From Clostridiales bacterium (GTDB lineage: Bacteria; Bacillota; Clostridia; Christensenellales; UBA1242), in NCBI GenBank assembly GCA_015069415.1, contig SVIQ01000001.1, positions 75,860 to 139,859 on the forward strand: 64,000 nucleotides of DNA, given 5' to 3'. The notes beneath the pieces are model-generated. The model did not search any database. It saw only the letters and a list, made by a program, of their open reading frames with translations, and had not been told where the DNA came from. Positions 19,277-27,669 of this stretch are shown piece after piece (position 1 is the stretch's first letter; each line of letters starts with the position of its first letter). Both the position numbers and the translations under genes were made by a program.

Positions 19277-19951
19277 ATGAATAAATGGATAAAACTGCTC
19301 TTAATCATATCTTCGTTTGCTATTGTTAGCATCATTCTTTATTTTGTTTTGCGAGCATTTGGAATTACAAAAATTAGCACAATTAGAAAAATCGTAGAAA
19401 GTACAGGCAATATGGGACTCATAGTTTACACTATCATACAATCTGTTCTTTTAGTAGTTCTTTGTTTTGTTCCACTTCTCAACACATCTCTCGTTTTTTT
19501 AGGAATAGTTTTATTTGGCTCTAAGTGGGCTTTCATTACATGCTTAATTAGCGTTTTCATTTCAGCTTCAACACTTTTCTTCATCGGCGACAAGTTTGGA
19601 GAAAAATTAGCTGTAAAATTTTTAGGCAAAGAAACATTTGAAGAAACTCAAAATCTACTCGAAACTAAAAGCAAAATTTACTTATTCGTTTTCTACATGA
19701 TTCCGATAATCCCAGATGAAGCATTAGGAATTATGTCCGGAATGACTAAAATAAAGTATTGGTATTTCATCCTTGTCTGCATGTTGTTTCACACGATTGA
19801 ATTTACAATCTTCTGCTTCTTTGGAAGTGAATTAATTAATTGGGGAAGTTTATCCGTTATTGAATGGATAATATTCATAAACGTTTTAATCATTGATTAC
19901 TACTTTCTTCTCAAATTTGAAAAATATCTAGAAAAAAGAATTAAAAAGTAA
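19277..19951 (+). CDS. TVP38/TMEM64 family membrane protein
   Basis: A 224-residue polytopic membrane protein of the TVP38/TMEM64 (SNARE-associated, DedA-related) family. The first helix is at about 7-28, then comes the family core: a hydrophobic hairpin with NTSLVFLGIVLFGSKWAF and FFIGDKFGEKLA, and a conserved re-entrant stretch with PIIPDEALGIMSGMTKI. Members are thought to act in lipid or small-molecule transport across the membrane; the precise function here is unknown. I place the start at 19277 because a frame-extending start at 19184 falls inside the preceding terminator. A TAGAAT -10 box lies five bases before this ATG. Confidence 0.8.
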   Translation: MNKWIKLLLIISSFAIVSIILYFVLRAFGITKISTIRKIVESTGNMGLIVYTIIQSVLLVVLCFVPLLNTSLVFLGIVLFGSKWAFITCLISVFISASTLFFIGDKFGEKLAVKFLGKETFEETQNLLETKSKIYLFVFYMIPIIPDEALGIMSGMTKIKYWYFILVCMLFHTIEFTIFCFFGSELINWGSLSVIEWIIFINVLIIDYYFLLKFEKYLEKRIKK

Positions 19952-19957
19952 AATGAA

Positions 19958-19986
19958 TTGCAAAAATATTAATTATATAGTATAAT
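19958..19986 (+). promoter_or_regulatory. Promoter giving a probable leaderless CPBP mRNA
   Basis: TTGCAA at 19958-19963, 17 bases, TATAAT at 19981-19986; ATG at 19993, six bases later, with no ribosome site. Confidence 0.55.
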
Positions 19987-19992
19987 AAACAC

Positions 19993-20877
19993 ATGGGAAA
20001 ACTAAATCTAAAAACCTCATGTGTTGCTTTTATTTCAGGATTCGCTTTTAGCCAACTTTTGGTTGCTATTTTTTTAGTTCTAGGAACAATTGTTTGTACA
20101 ATGCTTAAAATAGACACAACCGAATTTAAAATGTTTAACAACACAGGAATTGGTTACATGATAAGCGTACTTATTATGCAAGCGGGATTATTTTTAACCG
20201 CCACCTATTTTACTAAGAAAGAAACTTTCACTTCATCAAGTAAATTTAGTTTTAAGAAAGCTTTAATTTACGCATTTTGTTCTGCCATCTTAATTTTTAT
20301 GCTTTCACCTATTGTTACATGCTTTGACAGTCTTCTTGTAAAGCTAGGTAAAGAGCCAAGCGTTATTCCTTATGAGCTAAATCTAAAAAATTATTTAATA
20401 TCAATTTTTTCACTCGCAATTCTTCCAGCAGTTTGCGAAGAATTACTTTTTAGAAACACTATTTTTAAAGGATTGAAAAAATACGGAAACACCTTTGAAA
20501 TCATCATATCAACAATAATGTTTGCCATTTTCCATATGTCAGTAAATCAACTGATTTACCCTATTCTTATGGGATTATTCTTTTCTTGTGTTATGGCGAA
20601 AGAAAACAACATATTATATACTATCATCTGTCACGCAGTAAACAATTTTCTTTCTCTAACACTATCTTTCTTTAACATTTCACTAATGTTTAAACACTGG
20701 ACATTTATTTTGTTAGCAATCCTATTGTTTGTCATATATCTAGCGACAATGATATTCTTTATAAAAAAATTACACAACAAATCTGAAACAAAGCCTTCAA
20801 AAGACGAAATTAAAATTTTAATTATAACTATGTCCGTAATGATTGTTTTATGGATAATTATCTTATTAGCAGGTTAA
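19993..20877 (+). CDS. CPBP family intramembrane metalloprotease (first of a pair)
   Basis: A 294-residue, roughly eight-helix membrane protein of the CPBP (CAAX protease and bacteriocin-processing) family. The three signature motifs are present: EELLFR (EExxxR), FAIFH (FxxxH) and CHAVNN (HxxxN). These residues form the glutamyl/zinc active site of Rce1-type proteases. In Bacillota such proteins take part in bacteriocin self-immunity, processing or stress signalling; nothing here fixes the substrate. It is followed after one base by a paralogue on the same strand. Its -10 box lies six bases before the ATG. Confidence 0.85.
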   Translation: MGKLNLKTSCVAFISGFAFSQLLVAIFLVLGTIVCTMLKIDTTEFKMFNNTGIGYMISVLIMQAGLFLTATYFTKKETFTSSSKFSFKKALIYAFCSAILIFMLSPIVTCFDSLLVKLGKEPSVIPYELNLKNYLISIFSLAILPAVCEELLFRNTIFKGLKKYGNTFEIIISTIMFAIFHMSVNQLIYPILMGLFFSCVMAKENNILYTIICHAVNNFLSLTLSFFNISLMFKHWTFILLAILLFVIYLATMIFFIKKLHNKSETKPSKDEIKILIITMSVMIVLWIIILLAG

Positions 20878-20878
20878 A

Positions 20879-21928
20879 GTGAACAACAAAAAATATGCAA
20901 TTTTAAGCTCAATATATTATTTATCAATGACACTAGTTGCCATAGTTTTTGTTTTAGGATACAAAGGCATAATTAAAAACAGTGAATTAAGTTCATTTCT
21001 CATTCAAATTGTTACAATGCTAGCTGTTCCCATGCTTTTACATTCTTTGTTTGTTTCAAAAAACTTTAAGAAAACTCTTTGCGACACAGGATTTAAACAA
21101 ATAAGTTCAAAAATGTGGCTAATTTCAATTGGTCTTGGTGTAGTTCTATTTTTGTTAAACGGATTTATAGCTGATTTCTTTTCAACAATAATTCACCTTT
21201 TCGGATATGAACGACTATCTAATCCTGAAAGCGTCAAAATGACACATGGTTTACTGCTAAAAGAATACTTGTTTTCAGCAATATTCCCAGCATTTTGTGA
21301 AGAATTTTTACATAGAGGGATAATGTTATTCTCCGGCAAAAAATATAAATCGCCCAAATTATGTTTAATCATTTCTTCCCTACTCTTTGGCTTTATGCAT
21401 ATGAATATTAATCAATTTTTCTACGCCACAATTTTAGGATTCTTGATAGGATATGTTGGACTATGCGCTAACAGTATATGGCCATGTATTGTTATACATT
21501 TTACAAACAATTTCTTAAGCTCATATTTTTACTACGGACAAGAATTAGGATTTATTATTCCAAAGTTAGTAGCAAAATTTGAAGTTTTTATTCAAAACAA
21601 CTTATTGTCTTTTATTGCATACAACATTATCACTGTAACTCTATGCGTTTATGCGTTTAATTATTTAATCAAACAGATGCGAATCAATCGTGCAAAAACT
21701 GAAATGACAAAAGTCGTGAAAGATTTAAACATGGAAAATTTACCTATTGCGCAAGCTCAAGACAAGCTTCAACACATTAACTACATTTTAAGCAAAAGCG
21801 ATATCAAATCCGTGTTTAATGGTTGTACAGACAACAAGTTAACTCCAACGGAGAAAACTGTCATTATTGGAGTGTTTACTTTAGGAATTCTTGCTACAAT
21901 TGCAAGTTTCATTTGGGGGATAATGTAA
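20879..21928 (+). CDS. CPBP family intramembrane metalloprotease (second of a pair)
   Basis: A 349-residue paralogue of the preceding protein. Signature motifs are EEFLHR, FGFMH and IHFTNN. It is longer than its neighbour by a C-terminal cytoplasmic region (about 265-330) with an amphipathic Lys/Gln-rich helix, followed by a final membrane segment. The start is a GTG one base after the upstream stop codon, implying translational coupling. The stop shares a base with the rlmH start (TAATG), so the two CPBP genes and rlmH form one transcript. The tandem pair suggests duplication and possibly different substrates. Confidence 0.82.
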   Translation: MNNKKYAILSSIYYLSMTLVAIVFVLGYKGIIKNSELSSFLIQIVTMLAVPMLLHSLFVSKNFKKTLCDTGFKQISSKMWLISIGLGVVLFLLNGFIADFFSTIIHLFGYERLSNPESVKMTHGLLLKEYLFSAIFPAFCEEFLHRGIMLFSGKKYKSPKLCLIISSLLFGFMHMNINQFFYATILGFLIGYVGLCANSIWPCIVIHFTNNFLSSYFYYGQELGFIIPKLVAKFEVFIQNNLLSFIAYNIITVTLCVYAFNYLIKQMRINRAKTEMTKVVKDLNMENLPIAQAQDKLQHINYILSKSDIKSVFNGCTDNKLTPTEKTVIIGVFTLGILATIASFIWGIM

Positions 21929-22398
21929 TGTTAAAAATTAATTTAGTAGTTATGGGCGATATAAAAGAAAAATTTTTCACCGAAGCCATAAACGAATATT
22001 CTAAACGTATTAGTAGATTTGCAAATTTAAATATCATTGAATTAAAAGAAAATATTGCTAGCGGAAAATCATCAAAAGACATTGAAAACGCATTAAAAAA
22101 AGATGCTGAATTAATAAAAAAACATTTAAAAGGTTACATTGTTGTTTTAGATGTTCTAGGCAAAACGAAAAAAAGTGAAGATTTTGCTAAATCCTTAAAC
22201 GATTTATCTTTAACAAACAGTGAAATCAGCTTTGTAATAGGAGCATCCAACGGCTTACATGAAGAGATAAAATCAACAGCAAATGAAAAACTATCTTTCT
22301 CCCCTATGACATTTCCTCATCAATTAATGCGAGTAATCTTTTTAGAACAACTATACCGAGCATTCACAATTATTAACAATATTTCATATCACAAATAG
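21928..22398 (+). CDS. rlmH: 23S rRNA pseudouridine-1915 N3-methyltransferase RlmH
   Basis: A 156-residue SPOUT methyltransferase that modifies m3-pseudouridine 1915 in helix 69 of 23S rRNA on assembled ribosomes. The family hallmarks are visible: VVLDVLGK in the middle, SFVIGASNGLHEEI for the S-adenosylmethionine knot, and the C-terminal MRVIFLEQLYRAFTI...YHK. Length agrees with the usual 155-159. The ATG overlaps the preceding stop by one base. Confidence 0.95.
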   Translation: MLKINLVVMGDIKEKFFTEAINEYSKRISRFANLNIIELKENIASGKSSKDIENALKKDAELIKKHLKGYIVVLDVLGKTKKSEDFAKSLNDLSLTNSEISFVIGASNGLHEEIKSTANEKLSFSPMTFPHQLMRVIFLEQLYRAFTIINNISYHK

Positions 22399-22406
22399 AG
22401 GTGATT

Positions 22407-23402
22407 ATGACATATCAAGATTTAATTTCAAGAATAGTCCAACTCCAAGAAGAGGGGTTGGAACTTTTTAATGCTGGAAAGTCAACTTTAGGTAAAAACA
22501 TTCTAGCAACCCACGTTGGAAGTTATAACGGGACTCAAATTTTAATTCAAGGTGGAATTCATGCCAGAGAATATATTTCAACTCTTCTAATGATCGAACA
22601 AGCAAGATTTTTACACAACAACAATCTTGTAACAAACGGCGGAATTTATTTTGTTTTCTTAACAAATCCAGACGGCGCAGAAATTGTACTTGACGGAATT
22701 AATAGCGTAAATTGTGAAATTACAAAAAATTATTTAATTAATGCAAACAACGGAAGTTTAGATTTTTCCCAGTACAAAGCCAACATAAATTTAGTTGATT
22801 TAAACACAAATTTTGACGCCAATTGGGGAGGCGGAAGTCAAAACGTATTTTGCCCAGCCACTGAAAACTTCGTTGGGTTTTACCCAGAAAGCGAGCGAGA
22901 AGTTAGAGATTTGATTAATTTTACACTTCAAGTTAGACCAAGTTTAACAATTTCATATCACAGCAAAGGAAATGTTATTTACTACGGATTTGAAGGTGAA
23001 AGCGACCAAAATATATCGAGAGACACTCTTATAGGGGAAGCCCTAAGCGAAGAAACAGGTTACCCTCTAATTTTTACCGAAAACTCAACAGGAGGATATA
23101 AAGATTGGTGTATTCAAAAATTAACTATTCCCTCTTACACTATCGAAATTGGAGACAACTCCATCCCTCACCCCATCAGCGAAGACTATTTACCAGAAAT
23201 ATTTGCCAGAAATAAAAATGTTCCACTAATTGCCTTGCAAAAAGCAATTGAATTCTCTCAAGAGATTGACTTTAATGTTCCTTTTGTGCAAAATAGTAAT
23301 CAAGAGGTAACAAATGAATTTCATGGAACTAGCAACAAATTTAGCAAAGACAGCATCAAAAAAAGGAGAAGTACCGATTGGCGCGGTTATTGTCAAAAAT
23401 AA
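22407..23402 (+). CDS. M14 family zinc carboxypeptidase
   Basis: A 331-residue M14 metallocarboxypeptidase without a signal peptide. Zinc ligands are H52 and E55 in GGIHAREYIS, and the histidine of TISYHSKG (about 184). The catalytic glutamate is in YTIEIGDN (about 246). Bacterial relatives cleave gamma-D-glutamyl-diaminopimelate bonds in cell-wall peptides, a plausible role here. The ATG at 22407 is chosen because AGAGG sits five bases upstream; a GTG at 22401 overlaps that site. Its C-terminus overlaps tadA by 89 bases in another frame, and the last 25 or so residues are poorly conserved in character, as expected for a tail created by loss of an earlier stop. Confidence 0.85.
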   Translation: MTYQDLISRIVQLQEEGLELFNAGKSTLGKNILATHVGSYNGTQILIQGGIHAREYISTLLMIEQARFLHNNNLVTNGGIYFVFLTNPDGAEIVLDGINSVNCEITKNYLINANNGSLDFSQYKANINLVDLNTNFDANWGGGSQNVFCPATENFVGFYPESEREVRDLINFTLQVRPSLTISYHSKGNVIYYGFEGESDQNISRDTLIGEALSEETGYPLIFTENSTGGYKDWCIQKLTIPSYTIEIGDNSIPHPISEDYLPEIFARNKNVPLIALQKAIEFSQEIDFNVPFVQNSNQEVTNEFHGTSNKFSKDSIKKRRSTDWRGYCQK

Positions 23403-23784
23403 CAAGGTAATTTCTAAAGCATTTAACACCAGAGAAAAAGACCAAATTGCAACTCACCATGCTGAAGTTTTAGCCATAGAAAAAGCGTGCAAAAAATTAA
23501 AATCTTGGAGACTTGACGACTGTGAACTTTTTGTCACTCTTGAGCCCTGTCCTATGTGCGCCGGAGCTATTTTAAATTCTAGAATTAAAAAAGTTTATTA
23601 TTCATTGCCAGACAACGAAAACGGAGGAATTACAAAATTTAATTTGTTAAACAATGTAATGAATCATTCTACCGAACATGAACATTTAAAAGAAAATAAA
23701 GATGAAAATTTAAAAATTATTCAAAATTTCTTTAAAAATAAAAGAAAAATAAATAAAAATAGTAAAAAAATTAGAAAAAATTAA
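23314..23784 (+). CDS. tadA: tRNA adenosine(34) deaminase TadA
   Basis: A 156-residue zinc deaminase converting A34 to inosine in tRNA-Arg(ACG), needed for decoding CGN codons. Zinc ligands and the catalytic acid are H49, E51, C79 and C82, in HAEV and PCPMC. The core ends near residue 125 and is followed by a basic Lys/Asn-rich tail. AAGAGGTAAC precedes the ATG. The gene begins inside the end of the M14 peptidase gene, so the two are probably cotranscribed. A terminator hairpin includes its stop codon. Confidence 0.93.
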   Translation: MNFMELATNLAKTASKKGEVPIGAVIVKNNKVISKAFNTREKDQIATHHAEVLAIEKACKKLKSWRLDDCELFVTLEPCPMCAGAILNSRIKKVYYSLPDNENGGITKFNLLNNVMNHSTEHEHLKENKDENLKIIQNFFKNKRKINKNSKKIRKN

Positions 23785-23800
23785 ATTTTCTAATTTTTTT
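23764..23800 (+). terminator. Terminator at the end of tadA
   Basis: AT-rich hairpin: AAAAAAATTAGAAAA with TTTTCTAATTTTTTT around a seven-base loop that holds the end of the tadA stop codon. Symmetrical, so it may also serve the convergent flippase gene. Confidence 0.65.
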
Positions 23801-23836
23801 AATTACAAATAAATAATTTTATAAATATTATTTTCT

Positions 23837-25339
23837 TTATATTTTGTATTTTATCATTGCTTTATCTTTTCCAATAATATTTAAATAATAAAGCATTAAT
23901 AAGTAAACTATAACAGCAACAATTAATCCTAAAATTGTGTTTAAATTAGTTATTTCAACAGAGAATGTTCCTATTGCAAAAATTAACATAATAATATTTG
24001 CTATTAACAATTTAACCCAAAACATATAATCAATTTTTATTTTAAAACTTGTTTTTAAATCAAAATAATTTAAGACCATAGCAAGAAGGTAGCATGTAGT
24101 ATTGGCAACAGCAAGTGCATAAATATTTAATTGTTTACTAGGTAAAAATAAGCATTCAATCACAAACTTTCCTACAACTGCAATAATAATATTTCTTACA
24201 GCATTAAATCGCATATCCACACCTTGCAAACACATTGAAAAAATTTGATTAACAGCTAAAAACAACACACCTATTCCAGAGATTGCAATTAACCTTGAAG
24301 CAAGAATTGTTCCATTTATATTTGTTATATTAAATTTTGTTCCATACAATAAAGCAACTAACCTATTTGGAAACAGCAGAAAACACAACACACAAGGCAC
24401 AGTGATTACTAAAACTATTTTTAATGCATTAGCCAAATTTTTATCTCTATTAAATTTCCTTTCTCTGAGTGTAATGTTTGGAAGTATCACGCTAGCAACC
24501 GAAAAAGATACAATAGTTGGCAAGCTAACAAGACTCGAAACCGCCCCACTTTCTAATCCGTAAAGAAACGTCGGAACATTTCCATTAAAATTGATTTCCA
24601 ACAAATTTACTACCAACAAACTATCAATAAAAGAGCTAATCGGCAAAATTAAACTTGTCGTTGCAAATGGTAATATTTCTTTTAAAATATCCTTATATTC
24701 TATAGTTATTTCATGCTCCCCAACAGGTCTATTTCTTTTTAAATAAACAAACATTACAAAGAATGAACCCAATTCACTTAAAACTATTCCTATTATCGCA
24801 CCAACCACCGACGCAAACAAACTAACATTTATCAGCACAACAGACAAAATTAATCCAAACAACATTTTCACAAATTGCTCTAAAATATTTGATACAGCGC
24901 TTGGATAAAAATTTTTCTTACCCTGAAAATACCCTCTTAAAACACTCGAAATACCAACAAATACCAAAGTCGGTGAAAGTAAAATATAACACGTTCTTAA
25001 TTTTTGTTCTCCTTGCAAAGACGAAATAAAAGAACTAGAAAATGCAAATAAAAATGAAAGAAATACAGTAATTGCAAACACGAAAAATAAACATTTTTTT
25101 AGTATGCTTTTTTCACTGTCTTTATGTCTTGAAATTAGTTTAGACACAGCAAGCGGAAGCCCCGCAGTAGACAAAACAACACATAGAGAATAAAAAGGAA
25201 AAACTAATTGGTACAGACCAATTCCCTCTCCTCCTAAAATATTTGTTAAAATTATTCTGTAAATTGCAGAAAATAATTTTGCTATTACAGAGCCTGCTGT
25301 TAATATAATTGCACCACTAAATAAACTGTGTTTTTTCAT
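23837..25339 (-). CDS. spoVB: SpoVB/MurJ-type lipid flippase
   Basis: A 500-residue protein with about 14 membrane helices of the MOP superfamily. The N-terminus carries the SpoVB/YtgP-type signature SGAIILTAGSVIAKLFSAIYR followed after a few residues by GGEGIGLYQLVFPFYSL. Family members move lipid-linked peptidoglycan or polysaccharide precursors across the membrane; SpoVB-type paralogues serve spore cortex synthesis. A vegetative MurJ-like role cannot be excluded. I choose the ATG at 25339, matching family starts, over a TTG 42 bases upstream; neither has a clear ribosome site. In B. subtilis a relative (yabM) lies between spoVT and yabP, and both neighbours are nearby here. Confidence 0.8.
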   Translation of the reverse strand: MKKHSLFSGAIILTAGSVIAKLFSAIYRIILTNILGGEGIGLYQLVFPFYSLCVVLSTAGLPLAVSKLISRHKDSEKSILKKCLFFVFAITVFLSFLFAFSSSFISSLQGEQKLRTCYILLSPTLVFVGISSVLRGYFQGKKNFYPSAVSNILEQFVKMLFGLILSVVLINVSLFASVVGAIIGIVLSELGSFFVMFVYLKRNRPVGEHEITIEYKDILKEILPFATTSLILPISSFIDSLLVVNLLEINFNGNVPTFLYGLESGAVSSLVSLPTIVSFSVASVILPNITLRERKFNRDKNLANALKIVLVITVPCVLCFLLFPNRLVALLYGTKFNITNINGTILASRLIAISGIGVLFLAVNQIFSMCLQGVDMRFNAVRNIIIAVVGKFVIECLFLPSKQLNIYALAVANTTCYLLAMVLNYFDLKTSFKIKIDYMFWVKLLIANIIMLIFAIGTFSVEITNLNTILGLIVAVIVYLLMLYYLNIIGKDKAMIKYKI

Positions 25340-25418
25340 ATTTTTATTTTTAGTAAAACAAAAAAAATTATTTAATTTCAAAAAAATAATTAAAATTTAT
25401 TTAATTTTTTTATTTTTA

Positions 25419-25447
25419 TTGTGTTTTTACAAAAAATTTTATATAAT
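25419..25447 (+). promoter_or_regulatory. Promoter giving a probable leaderless dus mRNA
   Basis: TTGTGT at 25419-25424, 17 bases, TATAAT at 25442-25447. The ATG at 25454 begins six bases later, where transcription would be expected to start. Confidence 0.6.
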
Positions 25448-25453
25448 ATAATC

Positions 25454-26368
25454 ATGAAAATTAATTTTGACAAATTTATTTACGCATTAGCACCAATGGC
25501 AGGAGTTACTGATTTTGCATTTAGAAAAATCTGTTCTGATTTCGGCGCCGATATGGTTGTAACTGAAATGATTAGCGTTAAAGCATTAGAAAACAAAAGT
25601 TTTAAAACTAACAAAATGCTTAGAGAAGAATCTGATTGCATTAAATGTTGCCAACTTTTCGGACACGAACCTGAAAGTATAAAAAAAGCATTGGCTTCAA
25701 ATCTTTTTGACTCTTTTGATATCATTGATTTCAACTGCGGTTGCCCTGCTCCTAAAATTGTAAAAAACAACGACGGCTCGCGTATGATGAGCAATATTGA
25801 AAACACACGTGAAGTTATCAAGGCCTTAGTCGAAAATTCAAATAAGCCAGTTTCTGTAAAATTCCGTTTAGGAATTGACGGAAATGAAAATTACATAGAA
25901 TTTGCAAAAATGTGTGAAGAATGTGGAGTTGCTTTCATTACATTACACGCAAGAACGCGCGAACAAGGTTATTCCGGAGAAGTTAAAAAAGAAGCTTACA
26001 AAAACTTAATTGAAGCTGTTAACATCCCTGTGTTTTGGTCTGGCGACATTAAAACAAAGGAAGACGTTGAATATGCAAAATCAATTGGATGTGCCGGAGT
26101 TATGATAGGACGTTACGCTATGGGAAATCCTGAAATATTTAGCGAGTTGAAAGGCACACTTCCTCCTTACACCAAAAAGGAAGCCGTTATAAAACATTTG
26201 GAACTTTTAAAAACTTATTTTAGGACAGAAAAAACTTTAGTTGCATACTTCAAAAAACATTTAATGTGGTACGTAAAAAACACAGATTTTGCAACAAACA
26301 CAAAACTTGAAATCTTAAGATTTACAACACTAAAAGAGGTCGAAGATTTCTTAAAATTTGATTTTTAA
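25454..26368 (+). CDS. dus: tRNA-dihydrouridine synthase
   Basis: A 304-residue flavin-dependent enzyme reducing uridines in tRNA D-loops. The FMN-barrel signatures are ALAPMAGVTD near the N-terminus, the catalytic cysteine C97 in NCGCPAPKIVKN, VKFRLG, and the LHARTREQGYSG loop. Length is slightly below the usual 310-330. The chosen ATG at 25454 aligns with family starts. It has no ribosome site, and a -10 box six bases upstream suggests a leaderless mRNA. A hairpin and T-run follow the stop. Confidence 0.92.
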   Translation: MKINFDKFIYALAPMAGVTDFAFRKICSDFGADMVVTEMISVKALENKSFKTNKMLREESDCIKCCQLFGHEPESIKKALASNLFDSFDIIDFNCGCPAPKIVKNNDGSRMMSNIENTREVIKALVENSNKPVSVKFRLGIDGNENYIEFAKMCEECGVAFITLHARTREQGYSGEVKKEAYKNLIEAVNIPVFWSGDIKTKEDVEYAKSIGCAGVMIGRYAMGNPEIFSELKGTLPPYTKKEAVIKHLELLKTYFRTEKTLVAYFKKHLMWYVKNTDFATNTKLEILRFTTLKEVEDFLKFDF

Positions 26369-26373
26369 TTTTA

Positions 26374-26399
26374 GAGGAGGTTTATCTCCTTTTTTTTAT
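26374..26399 (+). terminator. Terminator after dus
   Basis: Short GC-containing stem AGGAG with CTCCT, followed by eight T residues. Confidence 0.6.
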
Positions 26400-26407
26400 T
26401 TTGTACA

Positions 26408-26437
26408 CGAATAAACTTTTCAAAATTTTACATACTA
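26408..26437 (+). promoter_or_regulatory. Sigma-G (forespore) type promoter of spoVT
   Basis: CGAATA at 26408-26413, a 17-base spacer and CATACTA at 26431-26437. The sigma-G consensus is TGAATA then CATACTA, so the -35 matches five of six and the -10 matches fully. B. subtilis spoVT is transcribed by sigma-G. The start codon at 26454 follows with TAGGAGA between. Confidence 0.75.
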
Positions 26438-26453
26438 ATCTTAGGAGAAAATT

Positions 26454-26990
26454 ATGGAATGTAAAGGTATTGTAAGAAGAGTTGATGAATTAGGAAGAAT
26501 TGTTTTACCACGTGAAATGAGAAAATCTTTAAACATTAAAGAAGGGAGTAAACTTGAAATAGGAATTGTGGACGGAAACAAATTTTTACTCTCAAAATAT
26601 AGCGACATGGTCTCACTTAAAGAATATAGTGATGCAGTAGCTAGTGCAATCAGTGTAAGCATTGAGCACGACGTGTTGATTAGCGATATGGAAAATATTT
26701 TGTCATCAAGTAAAAAGAAATATATCGGCAAAACTCTTTCTGACACTGTTCAAGAATTGATTTACAAAAAGGAAATTGTTATAAAAAAACAAGACAACGG
26801 AAGTGAAATGTTGGAATTTTTTGAAAACACTCCAAATGAATTTTCTTGTCAACTCATTGTTCCCATTTCGAAAGATGGAGATGCTATTGGTTCTATTATT
26901 ATTTTAGCAACCGAAAACAAGTGTTTTGATGACGGCAATGTTAAACTTTGTAAGGCATTTGCAAAATATTTAAGCGACCAAATTTCCTAA
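26454..26990 (+). CDS. spoVT: Stage V sporulation regulator SpoVT
   Basis: A 178-residue transition-state regulator, exactly the length of B. subtilis SpoVT. Residues 1-50 are the AbrB-type swapped-hairpin DNA-binding domain (GIVRRVDELGRIVLPREMRK). Residues about 55-178 are a GAF-like domain (ending AFAKYLSDQIS). SpoVT tunes late forespore gene expression and spore germination properties. A sigma-G-type promoter and a TAGGAGA ribosome site precede it. It sits about 1.1 kb from the divergently oriented SpoVB-type flippase, echoing the Bacillus arrangement. Confidence 0.92.
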   Translation: MECKGIVRRVDELGRIVLPREMRKSLNIKEGSKLEIGIVDGNKFLLSKYSDMVSLKEYSDAVASAISVSIEHDVLISDMENILSSSKKKYIGKTLSDTVQELIYKKEIVIKKQDNGSEMLEFFENTPNEFSCQLIVPISKDGDAIGSIIILATENKCFDDGNVKLCKAFAKYLSDQIS

Positions 26991-26996
26991 ATTGCT

Positions 26997-27024
26997 TTGA
27001 AAACCTATTCAAATCTTGTATAAT
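26997..27024 (+). promoter_or_regulatory. Sigma-A promoter of the small membrane protein
   Basis: TTGAAA, 16 bases, TATAAT. The ribosome site AGAGGT and the ATG at 27042 follow. Confidence 0.65.
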
Positions 27025-27041
27025 AAGAATAGAGGTCAACA

Positions 27042-27404
27042 ATGAAACTTAAAACATTTGGATTTATTTCAGGACTAATAGGCTTTTTAACTTGCATACC
27101 TATATCTTTGGCATTTTTAGTTCTATCGGCATTTATATCTGCTATCACACAAAATGTAATAACCACAATTTTTATGTATATTTATTTTTTATCAATTGTG
27201 TTATCTTTTATTTCATGTACATTTTATTATCCGAAACCCAAAATCGCTTTTATTTTATATATTATAACATCTATTCTAAATGCAATACTTCCTCTAATTT
27301 TGTTATTTTCATCTCCATTTGGAGGAATTATAACTTTAATCCCAACAATTCTTTTCATCACAACAACAATTATTTCATCTAAAAATATAAGAACAAAGAC
27401 CTAA
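27042..27404 (+). CDS. Small hypothetical membrane protein
   Basis: Not recognised. It has 120 residues with four hydrophobic helices (about 5-32, 42-60, 67-84 and 87-112) and almost no charged residues between them, ending in SKNIRTKT. It has its own sigma-A promoter, an AGAGGT ribosome site and a terminator formed by its last codons, so it is monocistronic. Topology resembles generic four-helix inner-membrane proteins of Bacillota; no motif allows a function to be assigned. Confidence 0.75.
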   Translation: MKLKTFGFISGLIGFLTCIPISLAFLVLSAFISAITQNVITTIFMYIYFLSIVLSFISCTFYYPKPKIAFILYIITSILNAILPLILLFSSPFGGIITLIPTILFITTTIISSKNIRTKT

Positions 27405-27417
27405 TCGGTCTTTTTTT
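27395..27417 (+). terminator. Terminator of the small membrane protein gene
   Basis: AAAGACC with GGTCTTT, five-base loop containing the stop codon, then a T run. Confidence 0.8.
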
Positions 27418-27426
27418 CTAAAAAAG

Positions 27427-27455
27427 TTGTTAAATTGAAACTTTTATGATATAAT
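27427..27455 (+). promoter_or_regulatory. Possible promoter of the tRNA-Arg gene
   Basis: TTGTTA, 17 bases, TATAAT; about 85 bases before the mature tRNA, with AT-rich leader between. Confidence 0.5.
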
Positions 27456-27546
27456 GAAAAAAATTAAGATAAAATTTGATAATTTAAATTTTTAAATTCT
27501 TAATCCTCAATTCTCAAATATTCACTATTCATTCTGCATTATATGC

Positions 27547-27623
27547 GTGGGTGTACCTCAGCAGGATAGAGGGTCTGCCTCCTAAGCAGAACGCCGGCAG
27601 TTCGAATCTGCCCACTCACACCA
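27547..27623 (+). tRNA. tRNA-Arg (anticodon CCU)
   Basis: A complete cloverleaf. The acceptor arms are GTGGGTG and CACTCAC with one G-U pair. The anticodon stem is TCTGC/GCAGA, with loop CTCCTAA and anticodon CCT at 27581-27583. The T arm is GGCAG-TTCGAAT-CTGCC, and the CCA is encoded. It reads AGG codons. Confidence 0.95.
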
Positions 27624-27653
27624 AAAAAACACGCTTTTTACGGCGCGTTTTTT
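27624..27653 (+). terminator. Terminator after tRNA-Arg
   Basis: AAAAACACGC pairs with GCGCGTTTTT with one mismatch, followed by T residues. It starts directly after the CCA. Confidence 0.75.
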
Positions 27654-27669
27654 ATTAATTATTATTTAA

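Noticed and set aside
21823..21927. Longer N-terminus for RlmH
   Set aside because: It overlaps the CPBP gene for 105 bases and does not match the family; the TAATG start at 21928 gives the standard length.
23314..23402. Frameshift fusing the M14 peptidase with TadA
   Set aside because: tadA has its own ribosome site and a complete N-terminus, so overlap of two genes is the simpler reading.
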